Below, in pieces: positions 6,233-13,904 of a stretch of 16,999 nt of DNA; the first letter of the stretch is position 1; the number at the start of each line of letters is the position of its first letter. A program made the translations under genes and the position numbers. Source of the DNA: Veillonellaceae bacterium (GTDB lineage: Bacteria; Bacillota; Negativicutes; Veillonellales; Veillonellaceae); NCBI GenBank assembly GCA_900766245.1, contig CAAFUR010000031.1:1-16999 (forward strand). The letters run 5' to 3'. The notes under the pieces were generated by a model. That model ran no database searches and was not told where the DNA came from. It saw only the letters and a list, made by a program, of their open reading frames with translations.

Positions 6233-7495
6233 CTATTTCACAAAGCCCTTATATTGGCGTGTTAATACTAAAGATTCTACTTGTTGCATTGTATCTAATG
6301 CTACGCCCACTACGATAAGTAGTGCTGTACCACCAAAGTACACACCTTGAATACCTGTCAATCCACCAATCATATTCGGTAAGATTGCAACGAAAGCTAA
6401 GAAAAATGCACCTACTAGTGTAATTCGAGTCATTACTCGGTCTACATAGTCAGCAGTCGGTTTTCCTGGGCGAATACCTGGGATAAAACCACCGTGTTTT
6501 TTCATATTATCTGCCATATCCGTAATATTGATTGAGATAGCTGTATAGAAGTATGTAAAAAATAAAATCAATACAGCATACAAAATAGTTTGTATCGGCG
6601 TTCCCCATTGGAAATAACTTGCTACAGTTTGTACCCAAGGTACTTGTACAAATTGTGCCAATGTAGCTGGGAACATCAATATGGATGACGCAAAGATAAT
6701 TGGGATAACCCCTGCTTGATTGACTTTCAAAGGCAGGAATGTTGAGTGACCACCATACATTTTTCGTCCTACCACACGTTTAGCGTATTGGATAGGGATA
6801 CGACGTTGGCCTTGTGTCACAGCAATTACAAGAACGATCATAGCTACCGCGATGATAGCAAATAGAATCGCTTGAAATACATTAATTGTACCTACTTGTA
6901 GGTATTGGTATATAGTTTGAACCCCATCAGGGAATCGTGCTACGATACCAGCAAAGATAATGAGTGAAATACCATTACCTATGCCATGAGCTGTAATTTG
7001 TTCCCCCACCCACATCAACAGACATGTGCCTGCTGTAAGGATGATAGAAATCAAAATAACAGACATGAAGCTATTGTCTATAAGCGCATTGCTTGCACGT
7101 AGTGCATAGGTCATACCAAAGGCTTGGATAAAGCCAAGGATCACTGTGCCATAACGTGTTACTTTTGCAATTTTTTTACGCCCTTCTTCTCCATCTTTAC
7201 TCCATGCTTCAAATGTTGGTACTACAGCCCCTAACAATTGCATGATAATCGATGCGTTGATATAAGGTGTAATACTCATTGCAAAGATAGAGAATTTACT
7301 TAACGCACCACCGGCGAACAAATCTAGTAAACCAAATAGGTTACCACTGGTGAATAAGCTTTCAATAACAGATGCCTCTACGCCAGGTACCGGAATATGG
7401 ATACCTAAGCGAAAGACAATGAACATAAGTAATGTATAAACTACTTTGTTGCGTAATTCCGTTACTTTTGTGATATTCAAGAGGCTATCTAGCAC
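6233..7495 (-). CDS. secY: Protein translocase channel subunit SecY
   Basis: The 420-residue polytopic membrane protein forms the SecYEG channel in the cytoplasmic membrane. The sequence shows about ten hydrophobic segments, beginning with KVVYTLLMFIVFRLGIHIPV. The cytoplasmic loops that contact SecA and ribosomes are recognisable: QGQRRIPIQYAKR (228-240) and PGIRPGKPT (339-347). GEQIT (164-168) and GIGNGIS (171-177) are also family motifs. The start is GTG (7493-7495), one nt after the rplO stop; its SD GAGGTGATC lies in the last codons of rplO, implying translational coupling. In this diderm lineage it would also export outer-membrane proteins. Confidence 0.97.
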   Translation of the reverse strand: MLDSLLNITKVTELRNKVVYTLLMFIVFRLGIHIPVPGVEASVIESLFTSGNLFGLLDLFAGGALSKFSIFAMSITPYINASIIMQLLGAVVPTFEAWSKDGEEGRKKIAKVTRYGTVILGFIQAFGMTYALRASNALIDNSFMSVILISIILTAGTCLLMWVGEQITAHGIGNGISLIIFAGIVARFPDGVQTIYQYLQVGTINVFQAILFAIIAVAMIVLVIAVTQGQRRIPIQYAKRVVGRKMYGGHSTFLPLKVNQAGVIPIIFASSILMFPATLAQFVQVPWVQTVASYFQWGTPIQTILYAVLILFFTYFYTAISINITDMADNMKKHGGFIPGIRPGKPTADYVDRVMTRITLVGAFFLAFVAILPNMIGGLTGIQGVYFGGTALLIVVGVALDTMQQVESLVLTRQYKGFVK

Positions 7496-7496
7496 C

Positions 7497-7937
7497 CTAG
7501 ATCACCTCTACTTTTCCACCTGCTGCTTCGATTTTTTCTACTGCAGATTTTGTAAATCCGTTAGCGATAACAGTTAATTTACGTTCTAAAGTTCCGTTAC
7601 CAAGGATACGGATACCATCACGTACATTTTTCAAAATACCAGCTTCAATAAGAGCTACTGGATCTACAGTTGCACCGTCTTCAAAACGATTCAATTGGGA
7701 TACATTAACTTCTGCATATTGAAGTGCAAAGATATTTTTGAAACCACGTTTTGGTAAACGACGATAAAGAGGCATTTGGCCACCTTCGAAGCCAGTGCGC
7801 ACACCGCCACCACTACGAGAATTTTGACCTTTTTGACCACGACCGGAAGTTTTACCTAAACCGGATCCAAGACCACGACCTACACGAGTACGAGTTTTTT
7901 TGGAACCTGCAGCCGGAGCTAATTCATGAAGTTTCAT
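7497..7937 (-). CDS. rplO: 50S ribosomal protein L15
   Basis: The 146-residue protein is a complete L15, a late-assembly protein of the 50S core. The glycine- and arginine-rich N-terminal tail (RVGRGLGSGLGKTSGRGQKG, from about residue 18) threads into 23S rRNA, and the globular C-terminal half ends AAGGKVEVI. ATG start with AAGGAGGTG upstream. It follows rpmD by 19 nt and its end supplies the SD for secY. Confidence 0.97.
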   Translation of the reverse strand: MKLHELAPAAGSKKTRTRVGRGLGSGLGKTSGRGQKGQNSRSGGGVRTGFEGGQMPLYRRLPKRGFKNIFALQYAEVNVSQLNRFEDGATVDPVALIEAGILKNVRDGIRILGNGTLERKLTVIANGFTKSAVEKIEAAGGKVEVI

Positions 7938-7956
7938 TCGTGCACCTCCTTATCTA

Positions 7957-8136
7957 TTATACTTCTTCTACTTTTACTAAATGTCTAACTTTATGAAGCA
8001 TACCTTCGATTTGAGGTGTCACTTCTTTAACTACTTGGGAGTTAGTTTTTTTCAATCCAAGAGCTTTAACAGTCGCACGTTGATCTGCAGGACGACCGAT
8101 TAAGCTTTTTGTTAATGTTACTTTAACTTGTGCCAT
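7957..8136 (-). CDS. rpmD: 50S ribosomal protein L30
   Basis: The 59-residue protein begins MAQVKVTLTKSLIGRPADQR and continues with VKALGLKKTNSQVV and a C-terminus HLVKVEEV, matching the small bacterial L30 that binds 5S and 23S rRNA. The length is typical. ATG start with AAGGAG seven bases upstream, directly after the rpsE stop. It lies between rpsE and rplO, the conserved position. Confidence 0.96.
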   Translation of the reverse strand: MAQVKVTLTKSLIGRPADQRATVKALGLKKTNSQVVKEVTPQIEGMLHKVRHLVKVEEV

Positions 8137-8150
8137 TATTGGTCTCCTTA

Positions 8151-8651
8151 TTAACCGTAAATTTCTTCAAGAGTTTTGCCACGAAGTGCAGCTACGTCTT
8201 GAGCTCGTTTTAATTGAGCTAAACCTTCTAGTGTTGCGCGAACCATGTTGTTAGGATTAGAAGATCCTAAGGATTTAGTCAAGATGTTACGAACACCAAC
8301 TAATTCCAATACGGCACGCACTGGGCCACCAGCGATAACTCCAGTACCTTCTGCAGCTGGTTTCAAGAATACACGACCTGCGCCGAATGTTCCTGTAACT
8401 GTATGAGGGATTGTACCATTTTTAATAACAACATGAATAAGGTTTTTCTTAGCATCATCAATGCCTTTACGGATTGCATCAGGTACTTCCGCAGCTTTAC
8501 CTAAGCCAACACCTACATGACCGTTGCCGTCACCAACAACTACAAGGGCGCTGAAGGAAAAACGACGACCACCTTTAACAACTTTGGCTACGCGGTTGAT
8601 GAATACTACTCTTTCTTTAAGATCAAGAGTTGTGTAATCAATTCTTGCCAT
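8151..8651 (-). CDS. rpsE: 30S ribosomal protein S5
   Basis: The 166-residue protein is a complete S5, located near the mRNA entry tunnel and involved in decoding accuracy. The N-terminal double-stranded-RNA-binding domain has VVFINRVAKVVKGGRRFSFS, including the 25-30 loop (VKGGRR) where spectinomycin-resistance changes occur in other species. GDGNGHVGVGLGKA and the C-terminal VRNILTKSLGSSNPNNMVRA are family signatures. ATG start with AAGGAGG upstream. Confidence 0.97.
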   Translation of the reverse strand: MARIDYTTLDLKERVVFINRVAKVVKGGRRFSFSALVVVGDGNGHVGVGLGKAAEVPDAIRKGIDDAKKNLIHVVIKNGTIPHTVTGTFGAGRVFLKPAAEGTGVIAGGPVRAVLELVGVRNILTKSLGSSNPNNMVRATLEGLAQLKRAQDVAALRGKTLEEIYG

Positions 8652-8669
8652 GTCTATAGTTCCTCCTTC

Positions 8670-9032
8670 TTAGAATTTTAAGCCTGCTTCACGAGCACCT
8701 TCTGCAAGGGCTGCTACACGACCATGATAAATGTAACCACCGCGGTCGAATACTACTGTATCGATACCTGCAGCAATTGCTTTTTTCGCAACAGCTTCAC
8801 CAACTGCTTTAGCAGCAGCTACGTTACCGCCGTAGGAAAGATTTAATTCTTTATCTTGAGAGCTAGCAGATACTAATGTTTTGCCAGCTACGTCATCAAT
8901 GACTTGAGCATAAATATTGCTTAAAGAACGGAATACGTTCAAGCGAGGACGTGCAGCCGTACCGGAAATGTGACGACGTAAACGTAAATGACGTTTTGCA
9001 CGAGCAATTTTGCGTTTGGATGTTCCTGCCAA
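8670..9032 (-). CDS. rplR: 50S ribosomal protein L18
   Basis: The 120-residue protein binds 5S rRNA and anchors it to the 50S. The basic N-terminus (KRKIARAKRHLRLRRHISGT) and the VFDRGGYIYHGRVAALAEGA C-terminus are typical. The start is taken as TTG (9030-9032), giving MAGTSKRK: AAAGGAG lies eight bases upstream. A GTG three codons earlier (9039-9041) overlaps that SD and cannot use it. The length then matches the family's usual 118-120 residues. Confidence 0.95.
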   Translation of the reverse strand: MAGTSKRKIARAKRHLRLRRHISGTAARPRLNVFRSLSNIYAQVIDDVAGKTLVSASSQDKELNLSYGGNVAAAKAVGEAVAKKAIAAGIDTVVFDRGGYIYHGRVAALAEGAREAGLKF

Positions 9033-9063
9033 GATGTCCACTCCTTTCTAATGTAAACTGTTA

Positions 9064-9609
9064 TTACTTACCTTTAGCGCCAGCTTTACCTGCTTTACGA
9101 CGAACAACTTCGCCTTCGTAACGGATACCTTTGCCTTTGTAAGGTTCTGGTTTTCTCCATTTACGAATATCAGCTGCAACTGCACCAACAACTTCTTTGT
9201 CAGCACCAGAAACAACGATTTTATTAGGAGCTGGGACATCGATTGTAATACCAGCAGGAGCTTCCATCTCTACTGGATGGGAGAAGCCCAATGTTAAAGC
9301 AAGTTTGTTACCTTGCTTAGCCGCTCTGTAACCAACGCCATTGATTTCTAAAGTTTTAGTAAAGCCTTCATGTACGCCTGTTACCATGTTAGCAACAAGA
9401 GCACGAGTTAAACCGTGTAAAGAACGGTGTTCTTTTCCATCGCTAGGACGAGTTACTGTGATTACATTTTCTTCAACAGCAATGTTAATATCCGGATGGA
9501 AAGTACGAGTTAATTCACCTTTTGCACCCTTAACTGTTAACGTATGCTCGTTTTGAGTTACCGTTACGCCAGCTGGGATCTCGATAGGCATTCTACCGAC
9601 ACGTGACAT
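9064..9609 (-). CDS. rplF: 50S ribosomal protein L6
   Basis: The 181-residue protein consists of two duplicated alpha/beta domains and lies near the factor-binding site and the sarcin-ricin loop. It begins MSRVGRMPIEIPAGV and has the diagnostic KPEPYKGKGIRYEGE near the C-terminus, followed by a basic tail. ATG start with AGGAGGT upstream. It lies between rpsH and rplR as in the canonical spc operon. Confidence 0.97.
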   Translation of the reverse strand: MSRVGRMPIEIPAGVTVTQNEHTLTVKGAKGELTRTFHPDINIAVEENVITVTRPSDGKEHRSLHGLTRALVANMVTGVHEGFTKTLEINGVGYRAAKQGNKLALTLGFSHPVEMEAPAGITIDVPAPNKIVVSGADKEVVGAVAADIRKWRKPEPYKGKGIRYEGEVVRRKAGKAGAKGK

Positions 9610-9633
9610 TCTTTCTACCTCCTATTGCTATGA

Positions 9634-10032
9634 TTACCAAACGTAAGCGATTACTTCGCCACCTAAACCTTCTTTACGAGCTTGTTTGTCACTCATAATG
9701 CCTTTAGATGTAGAAATAACTGCAATACCTAAACCACCAAGTACGCGAGGAAGTTCTTCCTTTTTCGCGTATACACGTAGGCCTGGTTTAGAGATACGTT
9801 TAATACCGGTAATTACTTTTTCATTATTAGAACCATATTTCAATGTTACTTTTAAAGTAGCATGTTTTTCATTTTCAATTGTTTCAACTTCCTTAACGAA
9901 ACCTTCGTCTTTAAGGATAGCTAAAACAGCAGCCTTCATTTTAGAAGCAGGGATTTCAACTGTTTCATGAAGTGCAGAGTTTGCATTACGGATGCGAGTC
10001 AGCATATCCGCAATCGGATCTGTCATTACCAT
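9634..10032 (-). CDS. rpsH: 30S ribosomal protein S8
   Basis: The 132-residue protein binds the central domain of 16S rRNA and in E. coli represses the spc operon. It begins MVMTDPIADMLTRIRNA like Firmicute S8 and ends with GLGIAVISTSKGIMSDKQAR and GGEVIAYVW. Two ATGs are possible (residues 1 and 3); the first is chosen because GAGGAGG is ten bases before it and 16 before the second. It follows rpsN. Confidence 0.97.
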   Translation of the reverse strand: MVMTDPIADMLTRIRNANSALHETVEIPASKMKAAVLAILKDEGFVKEVETIENEKHATLKVTLKYGSNNEKVITGIKRISKPGLRVYAKKEELPRVLGGLGIAVISTSKGIMSDKQARKEGLGGEVIAYVW

Positions 10033-10060
10033 CTTCTAAAAACCTCCTCTCGTTATCCTA

Positions 10061-10330
10061 TTACCAACTAGCTTTTTTCACGCCAGGGATTTGTCCTTTG
10101 TACGCCAATTCACGGAACGCAATACGGCTAATACCGAATTTACGCATATAACCATGAGGACGACCTGTTAAGTTGCAACGGTTGTGCAAGCGTGTTGGGG
10201 ATGCGTTGGCAGGTAATTTGGATAAACCTTCATAATCGCCTGCTGCTTTTAACGCTTCGCGTTTTGCTGCATATTTTGCAACGATACGTGCACGTTTTTT
10301 CTCACGTTCGATCATAGATTTTTTAGCCAT
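10061..10330 (-). CDS. rpsN: 30S ribosomal protein S14, long zinc-free form
   Basis: The 89-residue protein is a complete S14 of the 30S head. It begins MAKKSMIEREKKRARIVAKY and ends KFGISRIAFRELAYKGQIPG plus VKKASW. Only one cysteine is present (in RCNLTGRPHGY), so the two CxxC pairs of the 61-residue zinc form are missing. Many Firmicutes carry the zinc form at this spc position and keep a long zinc-free paralogue elsewhere; here the long form is the operon gene. ATG start with AGGAGG upstream. Confidence 0.97.
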   Translation of the reverse strand: MAKKSMIEREKKRARIVAKYAAKREALKAAGDYEGLSKLPANASPTRLHNRCNLTGRPHGYMRKFGISRIAFRELAYKGQIPGVKKASW

Positions 10331-10347
10331 CTATCGTTTCCTCCTAA

Positions 10348-10887
10348 TTATTTTTCAAAAGGCATGCCGAATTGTGCCAATAATTCACGAGCTTCTTCGT
10401 CAGTGTTAGCTGTTGTTACGAAGATAATATCCATACCTGTTACTCGTTCTACTTGATCGTATTCGATTTCAGGGAAGATTAATTGCTCTTTTAGGCCTAA
10501 TGCATAGTTACCACGACCATCAAACGCTTTAGCGCTGATACCACGGAAGTCACGCACGCGAGGCAATGCCGCATTAATCAATTTATCGAGGAATTCATAC
10601 ATGCGTTCGCCACGAAGAGTTACTTTTGTGCCAAGAGGCATACCTTCACGAACTTTGAAGTTCGCAATGGATTTTTTCGCGCGAGTTACGACTGGTTTTT
10701 GACCAGCGATAATTTCTAAATCTTTAACAGCTGCGTCCAATGCTTTGGAGTTACCAACAGCATCGCCTACGCCGATATTGATTACGATTTTTTCTAATTT
10801 AGGAATTTCCATTACGTTGCCATATTGGAATTTCTCTTGTAAAGCCTTCTTAATTTCAGAAGTATATTTTTCTTGTAAACGAGACAT
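10348..10887 (-). CDS. rplE: 50S ribosomal protein L5
   Basis: The 179-residue protein binds 5S rRNA and reaches the P-site tRNA and the S13 bridge. It begins MSRLQEKYTSEIKKALQEKF and contains IPKLEKIVINIGVGDAVGNS, GQKPVVTRAKKSIANFKVRE and the C-terminal MDIIFVTTANTDEEARELLA, all typical. ATG start with AAAGGAGG upstream. It lies between rplX and rpsN. Confidence 0.97.
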   Translation of the reverse strand: MSRLQEKYTSEIKKALQEKFQYGNVMEIPKLEKIVINIGVGDAVGNSKALDAAVKDLEIIAGQKPVVTRAKKSIANFKVREGMPLGTKVTLRGERMYEFLDKLINAALPRVRDFRGISAKAFDGRGNYALGLKEQLIFPEIEYDQVERVTGMDIIFVTTANTDEEARELLAQFGMPFEK

Positions 10888-10915
10888 TTTGTAAAAGACC
10901 TCCTTTCCTTATCAA

Positions 10916-11233
10916 TTAAAGTTTAGCGCCACTTTTAACAGCTACACGAACTAAAGAACCATTTTCCTCAACTTTTTTAGTACGAGTCGGAACTTTTTGT
11001 TCAGGATCTAACACCATTACGTTGGATACATGGATTGTACCTTCTTTTTCAATGATGCCACCTTGAGGGTTCGCTTGGCTAGGTTTTGTATGACGTTTAA
11101 CTAGGTTAAGACCTTTTACAGTTACTCGTTCTTTTTTGATATCAACAGCGATGATTTCGCCTTGTTTACCTTTTTCCTTGCCGGAGATAACAACAACTGT
11201 ATCACCTTTTTTAACATGTAGTTTTTGGGACAT
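10916..11233 (-). CDS. rplX: 50S ribosomal protein L24
   Basis: The 105-residue protein initiates 50S assembly and lies at the tunnel exit. The KOW motif region VKKGDTVVVISGKEKGKQGE occupies the N-terminus and VKGLNLVKRHTKPSQANPQG follows. The start is the ATG at 11231-11233, seven bases after AAGGAGGAG; an in-frame upstream start that adds 12 residues (11269) would overlap rplN and has no support from the family. It lies 16 nt after rplN. Confidence 0.96.
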   Translation of the reverse strand: MSQKLHVKKGDTVVVISGKEKGKQGEIIAVDIKKERVTVKGLNLVKRHTKPSQANPQGGIIEKEGTIHVSNVMVLDPEQKVPTRTKKVEENGSLVRVAVKSGAKL

Positions 11234-11249
11234 GTTGAGCTCCTCCTTC

Positions 11250-11618
11250 TTATAACACTTCTGGAGCAAGGGAGATAATTTTCATGAAGTCTTTTTCACG
11301 AAGTTCTCTTGCTACAGGTCCGAAAATACGAGTTCCGCGAGGGCTTTTGTCGTCTTTAATAACTACAGCAGCGTTCTCATCGAAACGGATATAGGAACCA
11401 TCTTGACGACGGATGCCTTTTTTAGAACGAACAATAACGGCTTTTACTACGTCGCCTTTCTTGACAACGCCACCGGGTGATGCATCTTTTACAGAAGCAA
11501 CGATTACGTCACCAATATTGCCAAATTTACGGTAAGAACCGCCCATCACTTGGATGCACATAATGCGTTTCGCACCAGTGTTATCGGCAACATTCAAAAT
11601 TGTTTGTTGCTGGATCAT
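11250..11618 (-). CDS. rplN: 50S ribosomal protein L14
   Basis: The 122-residue protein is a five-stranded barrel near the intersubunit bridge and the binding site of silencing factor RsfS. It begins MIQQQTILNVADNTGAKRIM and contains GDVIVASVKDASPGGVVKKG and FGPVARELREKDFMKIISLA. The length equals that of B. subtilis L14. ATG start with AAGGAGG upstream. It is the first gene of the classical spc group, following rpsQ without a terminator. Confidence 0.97.
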   Translation of the reverse strand: MIQQQTILNVADNTGAKRIMCIQVMGGSYRKFGNIGDVIVASVKDASPGGVVKKGDVVKAVIVRSKKGIRRQDGSYIRFDENAAVVIKDDKSPRGTRIFGPVARELREKDFMKIISLAPEVL

Positions 11619-11642
11619 GACTTTTCCTCCTTACATCACTGA

Positions 11643-11903
11643 TTATTTTTGTCTTTCAATAATTTCTACAACTCTCCAACGTTTATCTTTAGATAATGGA
11701 CGAGTTTCTACGATTTTTACGATATCGCCAACTAAGCATTCGTTATTTTCATCATGAGCTTTAAAACGTTTGCTTGTTACCATTGGCTTGCTATATAATT
11801 CGTGAGGTACTTTACGATCGATTTGTACAACAACTGTTTTGTCCATTTTGTTGCTTACAACTTTACCTACACGTGCTTTTCGTACATTTCTTACTTCTGC
11901 CAC
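11643..11903 (-). CDS. rpsQ: 30S ribosomal protein S17
   Basis: The 86-residue OB-fold protein binds 16S rRNA helix 11 and is an early assembly protein. It reads MAEVRNVRKARVGKVVSNKM and continues with DKTVVVQIDRKVPH and GDIVKIVETRPLSKDKRW, the family signature. The start is GTG (11901-11903), nine bases after AGGAGG. An upstream ATG (11933) in the same frame would place that SD inside the gene and add ten residues not found in the family, so it is not used. Confidence 0.95.
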   Translation of the reverse strand: MAEVRNVRKARVGKVVSNKMDKTVVVQIDRKVPHELYSKPMVTSKRFKAHDENNECLVGDIVKIVETRPLSKDKRWRVVEIIERQK

Positions 11904-11942
11904 GACTTTAAGCCTCCTATTCAATCCAAACAAAATTTGTTA

Positions 11943-12143
11943 TTATGCGTTACCTTTAATTTCTTCTTCTCGTTGTACAGTTTTGATACGAGCGATAGTT
12001 TTTTTAACTTCACGGATACGCATTGGATTTTCTAATTGACCAGTAGCGAGTTGAAAACGTAGGTTAAACAACTCTTCTTTCAATTCGGAAACTTTAGTGT
12101 TCAACTCGGCAGCGCTCAAATTGCGAATGTCATTAACCTTCAT
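11943..12143 (-). CDS. rpmC: 50S ribosomal protein L29
   Basis: The 66-residue two-helix protein lies at the tunnel exit beside L23, where trigger factor and signal recognition particle dock. It begins MKVNDIRNLSAAELNTKVSE and contains ELFNLRFQLATGQLENPMRI, the L29 signature. ATG start overlaps the last 11 nt of rplP, with a weak SD (GGTGGTGA) inside rplP, so translation is probably coupled to rplP. Confidence 0.97.
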   Translation of the reverse strand: MKVNDIRNLSAAELNTKVSELKEELFNLRFQLATGQLENPMRIREVKKTIARIKTVQREEEIKGNA

Positions 12144-12570
12144 TTACGTCACCACCCAATTCTTTACCCTTAACAACGAACTTCGTTTTGTTTGGAAGTT
12201 TATGGCTTGCAAGACGCATAGCTTCACGAGCCACAACTTCTGGTACGCCGTTCATTTCAAACATTACACGTCCTGGGCGAACTACTGCTACCCATTTTTC
12301 TGGAGAACCTTTACCGGAACCCATACGAACGCCTGCTGGTTTTGCAGTGATTGGTTTATCAGGGAAAATTTTAATCCAAACTTTACCACCACGTTTAATG
12401 TAACGTGTCATAGCAATACGGGCTGCTTCGATTTGACGGTTTGTGATCCAAGATGGCTCTAATGCTACTAAACCGAAATCACCATGAGCAACTTTGTTAC
12501 CACGCATTGCACGGCCTTTCATACGACCGCGGAATTGTTTACGATGTTTTACGCGCTTTGGAATTAGCAT
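12133..12570 (-). CDS. rplP: 50S ribosomal protein L16
   Basis: The 145-residue protein lies near the A-site tRNA elbow and helps organise the peptidyl transferase region. It begins MLIPKRVKHRKQFRGRMKGR and contains HGDFGLVALEPSWITNRQIE and KPAGVRMGSGKGSPEKWVAV, typical of L16. Start and rpsC stop share one base (TAATG), and the SD AAGGTG lies inside rpsC, pointing to coupling. Its 3' end overlaps rpmC by 11 nt. Confidence 0.97.
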   Translation of the reverse strand: MLIPKRVKHRKQFRGRMKGRAMRGNKVAHGDFGLVALEPSWITNRQIEAARIAMTRYIKRGGKVWIKIFPDKPITAKPAGVRMGSGKGSPEKWVAVVRPGRVMFEMNGVPEVVAREAMRLASHKLPNKTKFVVKGKELGGDVNEG

Positions 12571-13235
12571 TAGTTGTCACCTTCTTCCTTTTTAGATGTT
12601 TGTTTAGCTTCTGGCAAAACTTCACCTTTGTAGATCCATACTTTAATACCGATGCAACCATATGTTGTATGTGCTTCTGCTGTTGCATAATCGATATTAG
12701 CACGAAGTGTGTGAAGTGGAATGGAACCTTCACGGTAAGATTCGCTACGAGCGATCTCTGCACCGCCAAGACGACCGGATACCATTACTTTGATACCGTT
12801 AGCGCCTAAACGCATAGTGCGACCTACTGCTTGTTTCATTGCACGACGGAAGCTTACACGGCGTTCCAATTGGCTAGCAATGCTTTCAGCAACAAGTTGA
12901 GCTTCCATGTCTACTTGTTTAATTTCAGCAATGTTTACATCGATTTGTTTATCTGTAAAACGTTTCAATTCTTTACGGATATCTTCGATACCTTGTCCAC
13001 CTTTACCGATAACCATACCTGGTTTAGCAGTGTGGATAGTTACTTTAATACGTTTATTTGTACGCTCAATTTCAATGCGGGAAATACCAGCAATGAAAAG
13101 TGTTTTCTTCAAGAAGGTACGAATTTTTACGTCTTCATGAAGGTTAGATGCGAAATCTTTATCAGCATACCATTTTGCGTCCCAATCTTTTACGATACCA
13201 ACACGCAAGCCATGTGGATTTACTTTTTGACCCAC
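12570..13235 (-). CDS. rpsC: 30S ribosomal protein S3
   Basis: The 221-residue protein forms part of the mRNA entry tunnel with S4 and S5. It begins MGQKVNPHGLRVGIVKDWDA and contains the KH-domain loop VIGKGGQGIE and the C-terminal domain with GRLGGAEIARSESYREGSIP. A charged tail ends the protein. The start is GTG (13233-13235) with AAGGAGGG upstream. It is placed after rplV and overlaps rplP by one base. Confidence 0.97.
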   Translation of the reverse strand: MGQKVNPHGLRVGIVKDWDAKWYADKDFASNLHEDVKIRTFLKKTLFIAGISRIEIERTNKRIKVTIHTAKPGMVIGKGGQGIEDIRKELKRFTDKQIDVNIAEIKQVDMEAQLVAESIASQLERRVSFRRAMKQAVGRTMRLGANGIKVMVSGRLGGAEIARSESYREGSIPLHTLRANIDYATAEAHTTYGCIGIKVWIYKGEVLPEAKQTSKKEEGDN

Positions 13236-13253
13236 TCTGTTTCCCTCCTTCGA

Positions 13254-13589
13254 TTAAGCTCTTTCTTTAACAACTACTGTTACGTGGCTAGAACGTTTCA
13301 AAATTTTGAAAGCCTGTCCACGGGAACGAGGATGAATGCGTTTCATTGTTGGACCTTGATCAACGAAGATCTCAGACACATAAAGATTTTCTACATTCAT
13401 GTCAAAATTGTGTTCTGCATTTGCGATAGCAGATGTCAAAACTTTAGTTACTACATCGGCGCCAACTTTCGGAGTAAACTTCAAGATGGCAAATGCTTCG
13501 CCGATGTTTTTACCGCGCACTAAATCTGCAACGATGCGGATTTTACGAGGCGCAATACGAATATGTCTAGCGATTGCTTTTGCTTCCAT
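13254..13589 (-). CDS. rplV: 50S ribosomal protein L22
   Basis: The 111-residue protein has a globular surface domain and a long beta hairpin lining the exit tunnel. It begins MEAKAIARHIRIAPRKIRIV. The hairpin is visible as GPTMKRIHPRSRGQAFKILK, the region where macrolide-resistance changes arise in other species. It ends SSHVTVVVKERA. ATG start with AGGAGG overlapping the TAG stop of rpsS. Confidence 0.97.
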   Translation of the reverse strand: MEAKAIARHIRIAPRKIRIVADLVRGKNIGEAFAILKFTPKVGADVVTKVLTSAIANAEHNFDMNVENLYVSEIFVDQGPTMKRIHPRSRGQAFKILKRSSHVTVVVKERA

Positions 13590-13600
13590 GTTAAATCCTC

Positions 13601-13882
13601 CTATTTTCTGCCTGTAGTTTTTTCGTCCTTACCATGACCTTTATAAGTACGTGTAGGAGCGAATTCACCTAATTTATGACCTACCATATCTTCTGTAATG
13701 AATACAGGTACATGTTTGCGACCATCATGCACAGCAATCGTATGGCCTACAAATTGTGGGAAAATAGTAGATGCACGGGACCAGGTTTTTACTACTTTTT
13801 TATCATTAGTTTCATTTAAGGCATCAATTTTTTTCAGAAGAGATTCTGCAACAAAAGGGCCTTTTTTAATTGATCTGGACAC
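13601..13882 (-). CDS. rpsS: 30S ribosomal protein S19
   Basis: The 93-residue protein sits in the 30S head with S13 and contacts A-site tRNA and bridge B1a. It begins MSRSIKKGPFVAESLLKKID and contains SRASTIFPQFVGHTIAVHDG and GHKLGEFAPTRTYKGHGKD, the S19 signature. The start is GTG (13880-13882) with GGAAGGAG upstream. It lies between rplB and rplV. Confidence 0.97.
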   Translation of the reverse strand: MSRSIKKGPFVAESLLKKIDALNETNDKKVVKTWSRASTIFPQFVGHTIAVHDGRKHVPVFITEDMVGHKLGEFAPTRTYKGHGKDEKTTGRK

Positions 13883-13904
13883 TGTTATATCTCCTTCCTA
13901 TATC

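Noticed and set aside
11234..11269. Upstream start that would lengthen L24 by 12 residues
   Set aside because: It overlaps rplN and the true SD; L24 homologues begin at the later ATG.
11904..11933. Upstream ATG that would lengthen S17 by ten residues
   Set aside because: The AGGAGG SD would lie inside the extended gene; the family N-terminus begins at the GTG.
12831..13523. Long antisense open frame (230 codons) opposite rpsC and rplV
   Set aside because: It is a shadow of two certain ribosomal genes and yields a Phe/Cys/Thr-rich protein with no recognisable domain.
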